A stretch of DNA of 64,000 nucleotides from Phycisphaeraceae bacterium (GCA_029260715.1 JAJDCS010000028.1:1-64000), one strand, 5' to 3'; positions 1 to 8,308 are shown, counted from the first letter of the stretch. A program made the numbers and translations. Notes: generated from the sequence alone by a model not told the origin.

Positions 1-495
1 AAAGGCGGTGATGCTGAGGGAGCGATCACCACACACGTACTTATCCCGGCCCGCTTATCCTCCCCGTCCCCCTTCTGTCCTCTCCCTGCCCACACACCTT
101 GGTGGCGAGTTCTCATGGGGGGCCCAAGGGCCTGCATAAAATTGCGGGGCCTCTCGGCCACCCCGGCTGGTCCTCCCGGCCGGGGCTTCTGCAGTAGGCG
201 GGACGGGCGCTTTTGTGCGCGCAGGGGGGTGGGGAAATCCAGAGTCCGGGGTCCGTTGTCCTGGGTCTAAGGTGCGGTGGGTGGCGGTGTTGGAGGCGGG
301 AATGGGTGCGGTTCCGAGTTTTTATTTTCTTGGCGACGGGGATGTGGCGTTATGCGCACCGGTATGAAGTTGAAGCACACTTTGTCCGCTTGAGGCGGAG
401 CAAAGTGTGGCACCCCGGCTGGCCATGGCGCCCGGCACTCGGTGATGAAGGCTCTTGCGTGTCCTATGCGTCGGCCGGGGGGCACTCGGTGGCGA
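1..495. other. Intergenic edge region, no convincing gene
   Basis: No reading frame here has recognisable protein features. The strand is strongly G-rich on top in 200-320. It holds a CCCCGGC/GGCCGGGG inverted repeat at about 162-187 and a long hairpin at 378-407 (described separately). The 3' end of the Kef-type gene begins at 496. A gene truncated by the left edge cannot be excluded, but nothing supports one. Confidence 0.5.
378..420. repeat. Hairpin followed by TGGCACCCCGGCT tag
   Basis: CACTTTG at 378-384 pairs with CAAAGTG at 401-407 and encloses an inner TCCGCTTGAGGCGGA palindrome. TGGCACCCCGGCT follows directly at 408-420. The same tag follows unrelated hairpins at several other sites in the window, so this is a member of a dispersed family. 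Confidence 0.7.
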
Positions 496-1647
496 TCAAT
501 CTTGCCGGGCTACATATCTTCGGATCAATGCGATCCACGCGGGGCTAAGCAGTAGCGATAGGCAGATGACCGCGATGGCGGTGTGGTAGGCGTAGTCGGT
601 GATGATGCCATTCTGCAACCCCACTGCTGCGAGGACGAAGCTAAACTCGCCGATCTGTGAGAGCATCGCTCCGCCGTAGATGCTCATCCGCCATGGGTGG
701 CCGACGACGTTGAGCACCAGGGCATTGATCAGCGTATTAATAATGAACACCACGGCTGCCAGTGTGGCGATGATCGCGGCGTTGTCGCGTAAGAAGTTTA
801 AGTCGATCAGCATGCCGATGGAGACGAAAAACAGCCCGACAAAGACAACACGGAACGGCTCCATGTGTTCTCGCACCCAGTCGGCTTGTCTGGCGGCGGC
901 GATGACGACGCCGGCGAGGAAGGCGCCCAGCGCGGCGGACAGGTGCATCAGCCCGGTGATCAGCGCGAGGCCGAAACAGATGAAGAACGCGGCGAAGACC
1001 TGCATCTCGCTGTCGCGTGTGATAAAGCTGGGCAGTGGTAGGCGGATTTCACCACGGCGTGCGATGAAGATGAATAGCCCCAAGGTGCCGAGGCCGCCGA
1101 CGGTCTGGAGCGTTATCTCGCCCCAATGGGGCTGATCACCCACGAGCAGTCCGAGCACGACGAGCATGGGGATGACGGCCAAGTCCTGTGCGATGGTGAC
1201 GCCGGTCACGTCTCGGCCGATCGGTTGATTGAGCTCGCCACGGTCGCGGAGGATGTTCAGGATCACAGCCGTGCTGCTCATGCTGATCACGAAACCGAGG
1301 AAGACGATGCGTTTGGTTGTCCATCCCATCACGGCGCCCAGCAGCCAGACGCAGCCGACGCTGAACGCGATCTCCATGGCGGTGCCGAGGATCGGCGCCC
1401 GCCAGTGCGTCACGAGGCTGCGCAGCGGCAGCTCCATGCCGATGAAGAACACAAGCAAGATGACGCCGAACGCACCGACGCGGGACATGGTCGGATAATC
1501 CGTGATCACGGAAAGGCCGAAGGGGCCGATTAATATGCCCGCTAGGATGTACCCCACGACAAGCGGCTGTCGGAAGCGGTTCAAAACCAGGCCGACGATG
1601 AGGATGGCCAGCGCCACGGAGACGAGAACCGGGATGGCGGGGTCCAT
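496..1647 (-). CDS. Kef-type / CPA2 family cation:proton antiporter (membrane domain only)
   Basis: Predicted inner-membrane cation/proton exchanger of the monovalent cation:proton antiporter-2 family. About twelve hydrophobic helices are visible. Family-typical stretches include an early RFRQPLVVGYILAGILIGP segment and an SSTAVILNILRDRGEL segment near residue 125, followed by GVTIAQDLAVIPML. The product is about 383 residues and ends after the last helix, so the C-terminal RCK (TrkA-N) regulatory domain of KefB/KefC is missing. The ATG at 1647 is preferred over an in-frame TTG two codons upstream. Other K+ transport genes lie 42 kb away. The substrate (K+ or Na+) cannot be read from sequence. 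Confidence 0.9.
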   Translation of the reverse strand: MDPAIPVLVSVALAILIVGLVLNRFRQPLVVGYILAGILIGPFGLSVITDYPTMSRVGAFGVILLVFFIGMELPLRSLVTHWRAPILGTAMEIAFSVGCVWLLGAVMGWTTKRIVFLGFVISMSSTAVILNILRDRGELNQPIGRDVTGVTIAQDLAVIPMLVVLGLLVGDQPHWGEITLQTVGGLGTLGLFIFIARRGEIRLPLPSFITRDSEMQVFAAFFICFGLALITGLMHLSAALGAFLAGVVIAAARQADWVREHMEPFRVVFVGLFFVSIGMLIDLNFLRDNAAIIATLAAVVFIINTLINALVLNVVGHPWRMSIYGGAMLSQIGEFSFVLAAVGLQNGIITDYAYHTAIAVICLSLLLSPAWIALIRRYVARQD

Positions 1648-1956
1648 GTACAAGGCGGCGGTTCCAGCGGTAAAGGTTCACACTGCATACTCGCTGAAGC
1701 GAGTGAAGCGGTGGTGGCCGACGACGTGTGATGATAATACCGACAAAGCCTGTGTTAGAAAGGTTGTCGGCGGTCCGGAGGTTTGCTTCGGGTTCGGCAT
1801 GGCCGACTCGCGTTGCTCGCTGGCCGTGGCACCCCGGCTTATCAATATAGTCTGGCGTCACGGCCAGCAGTTGGCCAGCAAGCGTGGGGAAGGTCAAGTT
1901 GACCAAACTGGGGCACGCTTCGCTCAGCCCCAGCCACCCGTCATGTGCCTCGACAG
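1648..1956. other. Repeat-rich spacer
   Basis: No gene is seen. The spacer contains a perfect ACTCGC/GCGAGT hairpin at 1689-1704, a CCGACAA/TTGTCGG hairpin at 1740-1768, a GGCC-flanked repeat with the TGGCACCCCGGCTT tag at 1801-1840, and a GGGGC/GCCCC hairpin followed by AGCCACCCG at about 1909-1940. The promoter of the antiporter should lie here, but no clear -35/-10 pair stands out. Confidence 0.6.
1801..1840. repeat. Hairpin followed by TGGCACCCCGGCTT tag
   Basis: A GGCC...TGGCC inverted repeat enclosing CTCGCGTTGCTCGC is followed by the TGGCACCCCGGCTT tag at 1827. The body is almost identical to the copy at 5738-5773, which shows that some members of the family share the hairpin as well as the tag. 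Confidence 0.7.
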
Positions 1957-2445
1957 CTAGCCCACCAGTGTTCTTGCCGTAGATTTGAAACGCCGGCTGG
2001 TATGAGGTGAAAAGGCCAGCCTGCCTCGCTTCGGTCCGCAGGCGAGGCAGTAGTAGGTTCTGCCCTTCATCGGTCGGCGGTGGCGGTCGTGTTCCAAGCC
2101 ACAACTCGGGCACTTGGCTCGGATCGCGCCGCGCGGCATCGCCGCCTCCGTGCAGGCACGCAAGGGCGCCACCCCCAAACGGCGGCAAACAGCGGCCCAC
2201 ACCGGCCCGTGGCCCGCGCGGTGGCCGGCTAACGCGTGGGCGATCTCGTGCAGGATCGTGTCACGCACCAACCCCGCGTCGTTCATCGTCACGAACAGCA
2301 CCGACAACTCAATCCGTTTGTCCGTGTAATTGCACAGGCCCATGGTCCGCCGACGGCGGTTGAATGCAAACGTCCACCCGCGACGGATCAGCCCGTGATC
2401 AGCCATCAGACCCTCGGCGGATTGTTCGGCCAATTCAACATCCAC
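1957..2445 (-). CDS. SprT-like zinc metalloprotein
   Basis: A SprT-like domain protein of 162 residues. The zinc-binding helix reads HEIAHALAGHRAGHGPVW (residues about 66-83), matching the HExxH-x-GHGxxW pattern of the family. A CPSC...CLAC zinc-ribbon-like pair lies near residues 112 and 133, as in many SprT proteins. Members of the family include the Spartan DNA-protein crosslink proteases, but bacterial SprT-like proteins are mostly uncharacterised, so proteolysis is inferred. The start is a GTG at 2445; an in-frame ATG 13 codons later is an alternative. The gene lies 55 bp downstream of the nrfA stop on the same strand, with no clear functional link. The second CxxC is encoded inside a 9-bp perfect stem (2021-2029 with 2042-2050). 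Confidence 0.85.
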   Translation of the reverse strand: MDVELAEQSAEGLMADHGLIRRGWTFAFNRRRRTMGLCNYTDKRIELSVLFVTMNDAGLVRDTILHEIAHALAGHRAGHGPVWAAVCRRLGVAPLRACTEAAMPRGAIRAKCPSCGLEHDRHRRPMKGRTYYCLACGPKRGRLAFSPHTSRRFKSTARTLVG

Positions 2446-2500
2446 GCGCCCAGTGTCATCGGACGCTGTGGGCGGGTCAAGGCGTCAATCGCGAATAGAT

Positions 2501-3955
2501 TCAGCGGGGTAGGCTCGGCATCGTGTCGGGCATTTGACTGTACCCCTTCAACTTCATCGCGGCCGCTTGCCCCTGGCGGGCGTAGTCAATCGCTTCGCCA
2601 AGGATCCGTGCCGCTTCCTGTGGAGCGTGGAACCCCATCGAATTTTCCGCTGCGATAAAGTCGAGTCGCCACTGGGCTTTGCGTTGGAGTTCGAGGGCTT
2701 CGCGCAGCTGCGGGCCCGTGGCCCCGGCTTGTTTAGCGTTTTGGATCGCGTCTAGTTGATCCATCAACGCCTGCCCGGCGCGTTGGGTGAGGTTAAAGTT
2801 GCGTTCTTGGATCGCGTCTACGCGCGCCAGGAGTTCTTTTTCCTCGACGTGGTGACAAGTCTGGCAGGCGCGGTTGACATTGAGCAGCGGGCTCCGCACC
2901 CAGTGGTCAGAAACCTTCGTGGCGCCGTCACGCTGATAAGGCATGTGGCAATCCGCACAAGACACGCCAGCCCGAGAATGAATCCCCTGCGACCACAACT
3001 CAAACTCCGGGTGCTGTGCCTTTAGAATCTCAGCGCCGGTTTCGCCGTGTTTGTAGTCGTAGAACCGAGCCCCATCCGGCAGGACCGTTTCGTTCCAGTG
3101 TGATTCTAGGTCCTCAACGCGGAGGCCTTGACTCCAGGGGAATTCGAGCGGCATCGCGCTGGAACAGTAGTATTCCACGTGGCACTGAGCGCAGACGAAC
3201 GAACGCATCTCCGTGCGGGAAGCCAGATTGTTGGGGTCGTAAGGCTCTTTTGAATTGGAGTCTCGCCACCGCTCGATCGAGGGCATTTGCGGCAGCGGAG
3301 CGTCGGATTTGGCCAGAGACTGGATCGCCTTGATGAAGCCCGGGCGCGTGACGCGTAACGTCATCGTCTGCGGGTCGTGACAGTCGACACAGGACACCGC
3401 GTGGGCGTGCCCCGATTCGTGCAGCATGGCGTTCAATTCTTGATATGACATCTGGTGGGTCTTCTCGAACCCAGCCATCGCGTCGCCTTCCCCTAGCTCC
3501 CGGTACAGGGGCATGACCGAAGCGTGGCAGTGCAGGCACGAGCCCGACTGAGGCTTGGTTAGCCGTTGCGTGGCTTCTTGGTCTTGGAGCATGTAGGCGT
3601 GGCCGCGGCGGTCCCTGTAATCAATGCTAAAGGCATAGCCCAGGAACATCCGCTTAAGCCACGGGTCGCGCTCGATCTTCGCTTCAGGCAGCGCTTCACT
3701 GCCGCCGTGGCCCCCAAACCGGGTGCGCGTTGACAAAGCGGTCAACCGGTAAGACTCGAACTGTTTGGGCCAATTGACGCCCCATTTCTCCGGGTCCGTG
3801 TCGTCTTCGGTCACTTCCACCAGGCGTAGGTAAGGGTTTTTCCCTTCCATCTTGCGTTCGAAAATATTCATCAATAGGGCGGTGACCAAAGCACTGGCCA
3901 CCGCGACGACCAGGACGACCGCGCCATAACCTACGGGTTTCTTAATTGTTGTCAT
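2501..3955 (-). CDS. nrfA: Ammonia-forming cytochrome c552 nitrite reductase NrfA (CxxCH type)
   Basis: Periplasmic pentahaem nitrite reductase that reduces nitrite to ammonium with six electrons. Five haem c motifs are visible: CLHCH (140-144), CVDCH (189-193), CAQCH (255-259), CADCH (333-337) and CQTCH (364-368). [12 protein letters not shown] and [11 protein letters not shown] are typical NrfA surroundings of haems 3 and 4 and contribute the active-site Tyr and His. The first, active-site haem has CxxCH, not the CxxCK of the E. coli enzyme, a variant known from other NrfA proteins such as Campylobacter. The N-terminus carries one hydrophobic segment (about 10-30), which may be an uncleaved signal or an anchor. 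The gene overlaps the 3' end of nrfH by 14 bp, so translational coupling is likely. Confidence 0.95.
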   Translation of the reverse strand: MTTIKKPVGYGAVVLVVAVASALVTALLMNIFERKMEGKNPYLRLVEVTEDDTDPEKWGVNWPKQFESYRLTALSTRTRFGGHGGSEALPEAKIERDPWLKRMFLGYAFSIDYRDRRGHAYMLQDQEATQRLTKPQSGSCLHCHASVMPLYRELGEGDAMAGFEKTHQMSYQELNAMLHESGHAHAVSCVDCHDPQTMTLRVTRPGFIKAIQSLAKSDAPLPQMPSIERWRDSNSKEPYDPNNLASRTEMRSFVCAQCHVEYYCSSAMPLEFPWSQGLRVEDLESHWNETVLPDGARFYDYKHGETGAEILKAQHPEFELWSQGIHSRAGVSCADCHMPYQRDGATKVSDHWVRSPLLNVNRACQTCHHVEEKELLARVDAIQERNFNLTQRAGQALMDQLDAIQNAKQAGATGPQLREALELQRKAQWRLDFIAAENSMGFHAPQEAARILGEAIDYARQGQAAAMKLKGYSQMPDTMPSLPR

Positions 3956-4517
3956 GATGTTTCAACTCCCGGCTAATCTTTTCAAAATCAACGGCTTCAA
4001 ACTTGCCAAGCCCCACCGTCTCGCCGTGCCCCACGGATCGGTGGCAGTGCACGCAATCGATCTCGCCCATTTCCGTTGTCGATGGGATCAAGGCTTGATG
4101 CATCAGATCGGCGTGGCAACGGATACAATTATGATGCAGTATTCGTTGGTTGCGTTCCCGGATAAAGATCGGTTCGTGAAAGTCTTGAAAGGTGAATGCT
4201 TTGGAGTGCAGGTAACCGTTCTCGGCTTTGGCCAGCCATTTGGGGACGAAGTCATGCGGCAGGTGGCAATCCACGCAAGTAGCCGTCGTGTGGTGGCTCG
4301 CCTTCTGCCAGGAATCGTATTGAGGCTGCATGATGTGGCAGTTGACGCACGCCGCGGGGTCTTTGCTGAAATAAGACAGGCCTTCGCCGTAATGGAATGT
4401 AAAACTTCCTAGCCCGAGTAGCGCCCCGCACATGGCGGCGATGATCAACCCGCCCATTGTCATTCCCAATGGGACAACCGGCAAGGCGGGTAAATAGGCT
4501 CTTAATTTGCCTAACAC
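3942..4517 (-). CDS. nrfH: Cytochrome c nitrite reductase small subunit NrfH
   Basis: Membrane-anchored tetrahaem quinol dehydrogenase of the NapC/NirT family that passes electrons from menaquinol to NrfA. One hydrophobic helix ([17 protein letters not shown]) is followed by four CxxCH motifs in order: CVNCH with the family-typical [14 protein letters not shown], then CVDCH, CIRCH and CVHCH. The open frame runs up to 4715, but its first part overlaps a palindromic repeat and has no resemblance to NrfH. A GTG at 4517 gives a normal short cytoplasmic head before the helix (about 191 residues). An ATG at 4463 would leave almost no head. The start is therefore uncertain, the identity is not. The gene is followed by overlapping nrfA. 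Confidence 0.92.
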   Translation of the reverse strand: MLGKLRAYLPALPVVPLGMTMGGLIIAAMCGALLGLGSFTFHYGEGLSYFSKDPAACVNCHIMQPQYDSWQKASHHTTATCVDCHLPHDFVPKWLAKAENGYLHSKAFTFQDFHEPIFIRERNQRILHHNCIRCHADLMHQALIPSTTEMGEIDCVHCHRSVGHGETVGLGKFEAVDFEKISRELKHHDNN

Positions 4518-4656
4518 TTTAGCGACCCTTTGGGGCTGACCTTGCCATAAATTAAAAACCCGCACTCCCGCCTCACCCCGCCCCAACACCACCAACAGCC
4601 CCTTGTTATCGCTGATCCACAGGAGATAGGAAAGATACAAGGGGTGTAGAGCGTAG

Positions 4657-4725
4657 CGAAACCCACCACGGAACGGGCTAACATCGAACAAACGAAGGTG
4701 GGTTTCGTGCCTCAACCCACCCTAC
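4657..4725. repeat. GTAGGGTGGGTT-type palindromic repeat
   Basis: CGAAACCCACC (4657-4667) is the exact inverse of GGTGGGTTTCG (4697-4707). A second arm, AACCCACCCTAC, follows at 4714-4725 and can pair alternatively with 4697-4704. A related unit lies at 5841-5872. Similar GTAGGGTGGG palindromes are common extragenic repeats in many bacterial phyla. It lies upstream of the chosen nrfH start. Confidence 0.65.
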
Positions 4726-4790
4726 TGCTGCAACTTGGCCGTAAGCATACTATGTACAACTTCGCTGTCCGTCCGGGGCCGGACCTACCC

Positions 4791-5693
4791 TCACCCAGCT
4801 TTTTTGGCTTGGGGTTTGGGTGCTAGCTTGGCGGCGGCTTTCTCCGCCGCAACACGCCCCTTCTCCTCTGCTTCGGCGACTGCGTCTAGCCAACCCTTGA
4901 GGCGGGTGTGGGCGTCGGGTAGGTATTCTTCTGCCGGGGCGAGTGAGGGTAGCCAGAGGCGGTCCCACTCGACGCTGATGTAGCCTTCGTAGCCGATGCC
5001 GAGTAGGCGCTTGACGCATTGCTCGATGCCGACGGTGCCTTGGCCTAGCGGTACGAAGCCGCTGCCTTGGCCTACCTCGGTGTCTTTGAGCTTGATCAGG
5101 CGGATGCGTGAGTTGAGGGTGGGGATGGAGACGCTGGAGGGCTCGCCCGCCGCGGCGGCGTTTGCGACGTTCCAGCTTAGGCCGATCATGGGGTGGTCCA
5201 CGACGTTGAGCAGCCACCACCATTCTTTGGCGACGGCGAGGCTGCCGGCGTTTTCGAGTAGGAGTTGCACGCCCTTGTCGGTGGCGAAGTCCATAAGCGT
5301 CTGGGCTTGGTGGGCGATTCGCTTGATCATGTTCTGGCGGTTCTCGCCGGCTTGGGAGTCTAGGCCGTAGACGCGCACGGCGGGGCAGCCGATGGCTGCG
5401 GCGAGTTCCATGGCGCTTCGTGTTTGGAAGTAGGCTTGCTTGGTGGCGGTGGCGTCGCGCGGTGCGAGCAGCAGTGAGGTGCTCAGGCAGACGGGCTCGA
5501 TGTTGTGGGCTTTGAGCGCGTCGCGTGTCTTGGCGGGGTCGCTGGTGGCGGGGTCGCAGGCCAGTGCGCCGCCGCCGGGGCCGAGCGTGCGTAGCTCGAC
5601 GCCTTGGTAGCCCATTTCGGCGGCTTGCTGAGCGACTTTTTCAATGGTCCAATCGGGGCAGGCGACGGTGCTGAAGGCGAGCTTGATGGCCAT
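4791..5693 (-). CDS. Sugar phosphate isomerase/epimerase-like TIM barrel protein
   Basis: A 300-residue member of the xylose isomerase-like TIM barrel superfamily, starting with the typical KLAFSTVACPDWTIEKVAQQ and continuing with GYQGVELR. Later strands read VQLLLENAG, IGLSWNVANA and ISVEWDRLW. The usual metal-ligand positions are partly altered: the aspartate strand reads GLSWN and the typical HxKD strand reads LIKLKD, so the common metal-dependent isomerase chemistry is not assured. The last 30 residues are a Lys/Ala-rich tail. An AAGGA ribosome binding site 8 bases before the ATG supports this start. Substrate unknown. It lies downstream of hpnH on the same strand, with 180 bp of repeats between them. 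Confidence 0.8.
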   Translation of the reverse strand: MAIKLAFSTVACPDWTIEKVAQQAAEMGYQGVELRTLGPGGGALACDPATSDPAKTRDALKAHNIEPVCLSTSLLLAPRDATATKQAYFQTRSAMELAAAIGCPAVRVYGLDSQAGENRQNMIKRIAHQAQTLMDFATDKGVQLLLENAGSLAVAKEWWWLLNVVDHPMIGLSWNVANAAAAGEPSSVSIPTLNSRIRLIKLKDTEVGQGSGFVPLGQGTVGIEQCVKRLLGIGYEGYISVEWDRLWLPSLAPAEEYLPDAHTRLKGWLDAVAEAEEKGRVAAEKAAAKLAPKPQAKKAG

Positions 5694-5737
5694 GGGGGAA
5701 GTCCTTTTCGTGTGTCTGACGTCTTGCTTATTCGCAC

Positions 5738-5773
5738 GGCCGGCTCGCGTTGCTCGCTGGCCGGGGCACCCGG
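5738..5773. repeat. Hairpin followed by GGGGCACCCGG tag
   Basis: GGCC at 5738 pairs with GGCC at 5759, enclosing GGCTCGCGTTGCTCGCT. The tag variant GGGGCACCCGG follows at 5763. It is a near copy of 1801-1840. Confidence 0.65.
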
Positions 5774-5788
5774 TTTTCTTCGGGCTGC

Positions 5789-5820
5789 ACTGACGGGCCA
5801 GCCGCCAGTGGCACCCGGCT
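5789..5820. repeat. Hairpin followed by TGGCACCCGGCT tag
   Basis: ACTG and CGG (from 5789) pair with CCG and CAGT (to 5809), a stem unrelated in sequence to its neighbour. TGGCACCCGGCT follows at 5809-5820. Two tagged hairpins thus stand 16 bases apart in the same spacer. Confidence 0.65.
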
Positions 5821-5840
5821 ATGAATTTATCCGGTTCGGT

Positions 5841-5872
5841 GGTGGGATGCGCTAGCGCTTATCCCACCCTAC
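5841..5872. repeat. GGTGGGAT...ATCCCACC palindrome after hpnH
   Basis: GGTGGGAT (5841-5848) and ATCCCACC (5861-5868) form a perfect 8-bp stem whose loop is itself an AGCGCTAGCGCT-like palindrome; CTAC follows. On the minus strand it begins directly after the hpnH stop codon, so it could also end or protect the hpnH transcript. There is no T-run. Confidence 0.6.
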
Positions 5873-7063
5873 TTACTTCGTGACCGCTCCCTTATCCGCC
5901 TGAGGCGGACGGCTCGTAGCGGTTGTCTCCTTTTGAATGACACTTGGCTTGCGCGTTGGGCCGACGGTGAGCGTGGTTAGTGGTTTGTCTTTGGTGTTTT
6001 GGCTTGCGGGCACGGTCTGCTTGAGCTTTTGTGCGGCGGCGGGGTTGGCGTATTTGTTGAACGCCAACGCTTTGACCGTGCCCCACAGGCCGCGGAAGCT
6101 GGTGAACGTGTGGTTCACAGCGGTGGGCTCGTACCCGCAGTGGACCATGCAGTCTTGACACTTGGGGTTGCCGGACGCTCGGCCGTAGTTGTCCCAGTTC
6201 GTGTCTTCGATCAGTTCTTTGAACGTGTCCACGTAGCCGTCTTGGAGGAGGTAGCAGGGCTTCTGCCAGCCGAAGAGGTTGTACGTGGGGTTGCCCCAGG
6301 GTGTGCACTCGTAATCGCGGCGGCCCATGAGAAACTCCAAAAACAGCGGCGACTGATTGAAGTTCCATCGGCTTTTGCGGTTGCTTAGGATCAACTCGAA
6401 TAGTTCGTTTGTTTCCTTGCGACGCAGGAAGTGCTCCTGGTCGGGCGCTTTTTCGTAGTGGTAGCCCGGGCTGACCATCATGCCCTCGACGCCTAGGTCC
6501 ATCATTTGATCGAAGAAACGGCGGACCTCGGCGGGGTCGGCGCCGTCGAAGAGGGTGGTGTTGGTGGTGACGCGGAAGCCACGGGCGATGGCTTGGCTGA
6601 TGGCGTCGGCGGCGATGTCGTACGTGCCCTCACGGCAGACGGCGAAGTCGTGGTGCTCTTCGGTGCCGTCCATGTGTACGCTAAACGTCAGGTACTTGCT
6701 GGGGGTGAACAGGTGCAGCTTCTCTTTGAGCAGGATGGCGTTTGTGCAGACGTAGACGTACTTGCGCCGGTCGACTAGGCCTTGGACGATTTCGTCGATC
6801 TGGGGGTGCATGAGCGGTTCGCCGCCTGGGACGCTGACCATGGGTGCGCCGCATTCGTCGACGGCTTTGAAGCACTGCTCTGGTGTGAGGTGCTGCTTGA
6901 GGATGTGTGCGGGGTACTGGATCTTGCCGCACCCGGCGCAGGCGAGGTTGCAGCGGAACAGGGGCTCAAGCATGAGCACGAGTGGATACCGTTTTTGCCT
7001 GCGTAGCTTCTGGGAAAGGACGTACGAGGCGACGGTCCACATCTGGGAAATCGGTACAGCCAT
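5873..7063 (-). CDS. hpnH: Adenosyl-hopene synthase HpnH (radical SAM)
   Basis: Radical SAM enzyme that attaches a 5'-deoxyadenosyl group to diploptene, the first step of extended hopanoid side-chain synthesis. The N-terminus shows the family start with MWTVASYVLSQKL and the [4Fe-4S] triad CNLACAGC (C38, C42, C45). PGGEPLMHP follows, then SVHMDG, and KCQDCMVHCGYEP near residue 325 is characteristic of HpnH. At 396 residues it is longer than usual because of a Thr/Pro/Lys-rich tail of about 55 residues. The last 15-16 residues of this tail are encoded by a dispersed repeat (5881-5928). No other hopanoid gene (shc, hpnG) is present in the window. Confidence 0.93.
   Translation of the reverse strand: MAVPISQMWTVASYVLSQKLRRQKRYPLVLMLEPLFRCNLACAGCGKIQYPAHILKQHLTPEQCFKAVDECGAPMVSVPGGEPLMHPQIDEIVQGLVDRRKYVYVCTNAILLKEKLHLFTPSKYLTFSVHMDGTEEHHDFAVCREGTYDIAADAISQAIARGFRVTTNTTLFDGADPAEVRRFFDQMMDLGVEGMMVSPGYHYEKAPDQEHFLRRKETNELFELILSNRKSRWNFNQSPLFLEFLMGRRDYECTPWGNPTYNLFGWQKPCYLLQDGYVDTFKELIEDTNWDNYGRASGNPKCQDCMVHCGYEPTAVNHTFTSFRGLWGTVKALAFNKYANPAAAQKLKQTVPASQNTKDKPLTTLTVGPTRKPSVIQKETTATSRPPQADKGAVTK
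5881..5928. repeat. GACCGCTCCCT...GGCTCGT repeat inside the 3' end of hpnH
   Basis: TGACCGCTCCCTTA, the palindrome TCCGCCTGAGGCGGA (5895-5909) and CGGCTCGTAGCG match the intergenic copy at 14863-14911 almost base for base. Here the copy lies within the hpnH reading frame and encodes its C-terminal residues. Confidence 0.8.
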
Positions 7064-7374
7064 ATGTTGAACAATCCTAGGCCGGGTCGGCGTTGCTATT
7101 AGCCTGTGTCGGCAGGCGGTTAGACGCGTCCAGCCAGAACATAGTAATTGATCCTATGCCTGCATCAAGCTGAGCAGTGCAGTGTTAGGGCGTAGATGGG
7201 TTTGGATTCTTCATTAGTAGACGGTGGCAGGCGGCTTGGGCTATAAAAAGTGTTGTTATTCATGGGCTATTTTGGTAAGCTGTGTGTTCACTTTAGTCCC
7301 GTAGGCGGGTGGATTGGGTCTGATTTCTCGAGGTAAGAAAGAACCCTACACATCACATGAGCGGAGATTTAGCC
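7064..7374. other. Divergent promoter region of hpnH and a PEP-CTERM gene
   Basis: No gene is seen. A TATAAA -10-like box lies at about 7240 on the plus strand without a good -35. This spacer should contain the outward-facing promoters of both neighbours. Confidence 0.4.
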
Positions 7375-8232
7375 ATGCAATCAAAATCAATTTGGACGGC
7401 TTATTATGTATCGATCGTCATGGGTGTGTTAATCTGCTTAAGCGGGGCGGCTGCAAATGCGGCAACGATGGTCTTTCTTTCCACCGACGAGGGTGAAACG
7501 CTCGGGGGTTTGAGTTTTGAAGATGAAGACTTAGCCCAATACAACACAGCGACGGGCGACGCAACCCTATTCTTCAATGGAGACGCGGCTTTTGACAGTG
7601 AGGAGGATCTCAACGCGGCGCACGTATTGCCCAATGGGCACGTCCTGCTTTCTACAGATGGTGACGTAACGCTTGGCGGCCTGACTTTCGGGGATGATGA
7701 CATTGTTGAATATGACCCGGTGACGGGCACCGCGAGCCTCTTCTTCGACGGGGGCAGTTTATTTGGCAATGATTTTGAAAATATCGACGCGGTACACGTG
7801 TTGCCCAATGGGAACCTGGTGATTTCTACAACGAATAGTACAGCGCTTGGCGGTTTGGGGTTCGAAGACGGAGACTTAGCCGAGTATAACCCTGTGACAG
7901 ACACCGCAACCCTTTTCTTCGATGAAGATTTGTTTAGCGGCAACGAGGATATCGACGCGGTACACGTGTTGCCCAATGGGAACATTGTGCTTTCCACGGC
8001 GGACGGCGCAACGCTTGGCGGTTTGACTTTCAAAGACGGCGACTTGGCTGAGTATAACCCTTCGACAGGGATCGCAAGCCTGTTCTTCGATGAAGATCTG
8101 TTCTCGGGTGCCGCAAATATCAACGCGACTTATATTATTTTTGACCCTTCGTCTTCGATTCCTGAGCCGGGGTCGCTGGTCTTGTTAGGGGCGGGGGCGT
8201 TGGGCATGGCGACGCGGCGGCGGGCGGGGTGA
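7375..8232 (+). CDS. PEP-CTERM sorting domain protein with four internal repeats
   Basis: Exported protein of about 285 residues. A signal peptide (hydrophobic core VSIVMGVLICLSG) ends at an ANA cleavage site near residue 28. The C-terminus has PEPGSLVLLGAGALGM followed by ATRRRAG, the PEP-CTERM pattern recognised by exosortase. In between are four repeats of about 55-60 residues. Each has a VLPNG(N/H)(L/I/V)V(L/I)ST segment, a LGGL(T/G)F segment, (E/Q)Y(N/D)P and LFFD, suggesting a beta-propeller or similar beta-repeat fold. The ATG at 7375 is preferred because GGAG lies about 10 bases upstream; an in-frame ATG at 7357 would put that site inside the gene. A Rho-independent terminator follows at 8309. 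No exosortase is in the window. Confidence 0.88.
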   Translation: MQSKSIWTAYYVSIVMGVLICLSGAAANAATMVFLSTDEGETLGGLSFEDEDLAQYNTATGDATLFFNGDAAFDSEEDLNAAHVLPNGHVLLSTDGDVTLGGLTFGDDDIVEYDPVTGTASLFFDGGSLFGNDFENIDAVHVLPNGNLVISTTNSTALGGLGFEDGDLAEYNPVTDTATLFFDEDLFSGNEDIDAVHVLPNGNIVLSTADGATLGGLTFKDGDLAEYNPSTGIASLFFDEDLFSGAANINATYIIFDPSSSIPEPGSLVLLGAGALGMATRRRAG

Positions 8233-8240
8233 GCCAAGCA

Positions 8241-8270
8241 CTACACAGCCTGCGGCTGTGTAGTGGCACC
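8241..8270. repeat. Perfect hairpin followed by TGGCACC tag
   Basis: CTACACAGCC and GGCTGTGTAG form a perfect 10-bp stem with a TGC loop (8241-8263); TGGCACCC follows. This is the cleanest case of the tagged hairpin family. Confidence 0.75.
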
Positions 8271-8308
8271 CATTTTCGTTTAGCCATACGCAGAAAATTT
8301 TGAAGCCC

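Noticed and set aside
213-548. A plus-strand frame of 111 codons at the left edge
   Set aside because: It is rich in Arg, Trp and Gly, crosses a repeat hairpin and overlaps the 3' end of the antiporter gene; no protein feature supports it.
680-1533. Long opposite-strand frames inside the antiporter gene
   Set aside because: They have the composition of antisense frames in GC-rich coding DNA and no similarity to proteins.
4518-4715. An N-terminal extension of NrfH
   Set aside because: The extra residues overlap a palindromic repeat and do not resemble NrfH; a GTG near 4517 gives a normal length.
8241-8263. The perfect 10-bp hairpin as the terminator of the PEP-CTERM gene
   Set aside because: No T-run follows; instead it carries the TGGCACC tag, and a proper terminator lies 46 bases further at 8309.
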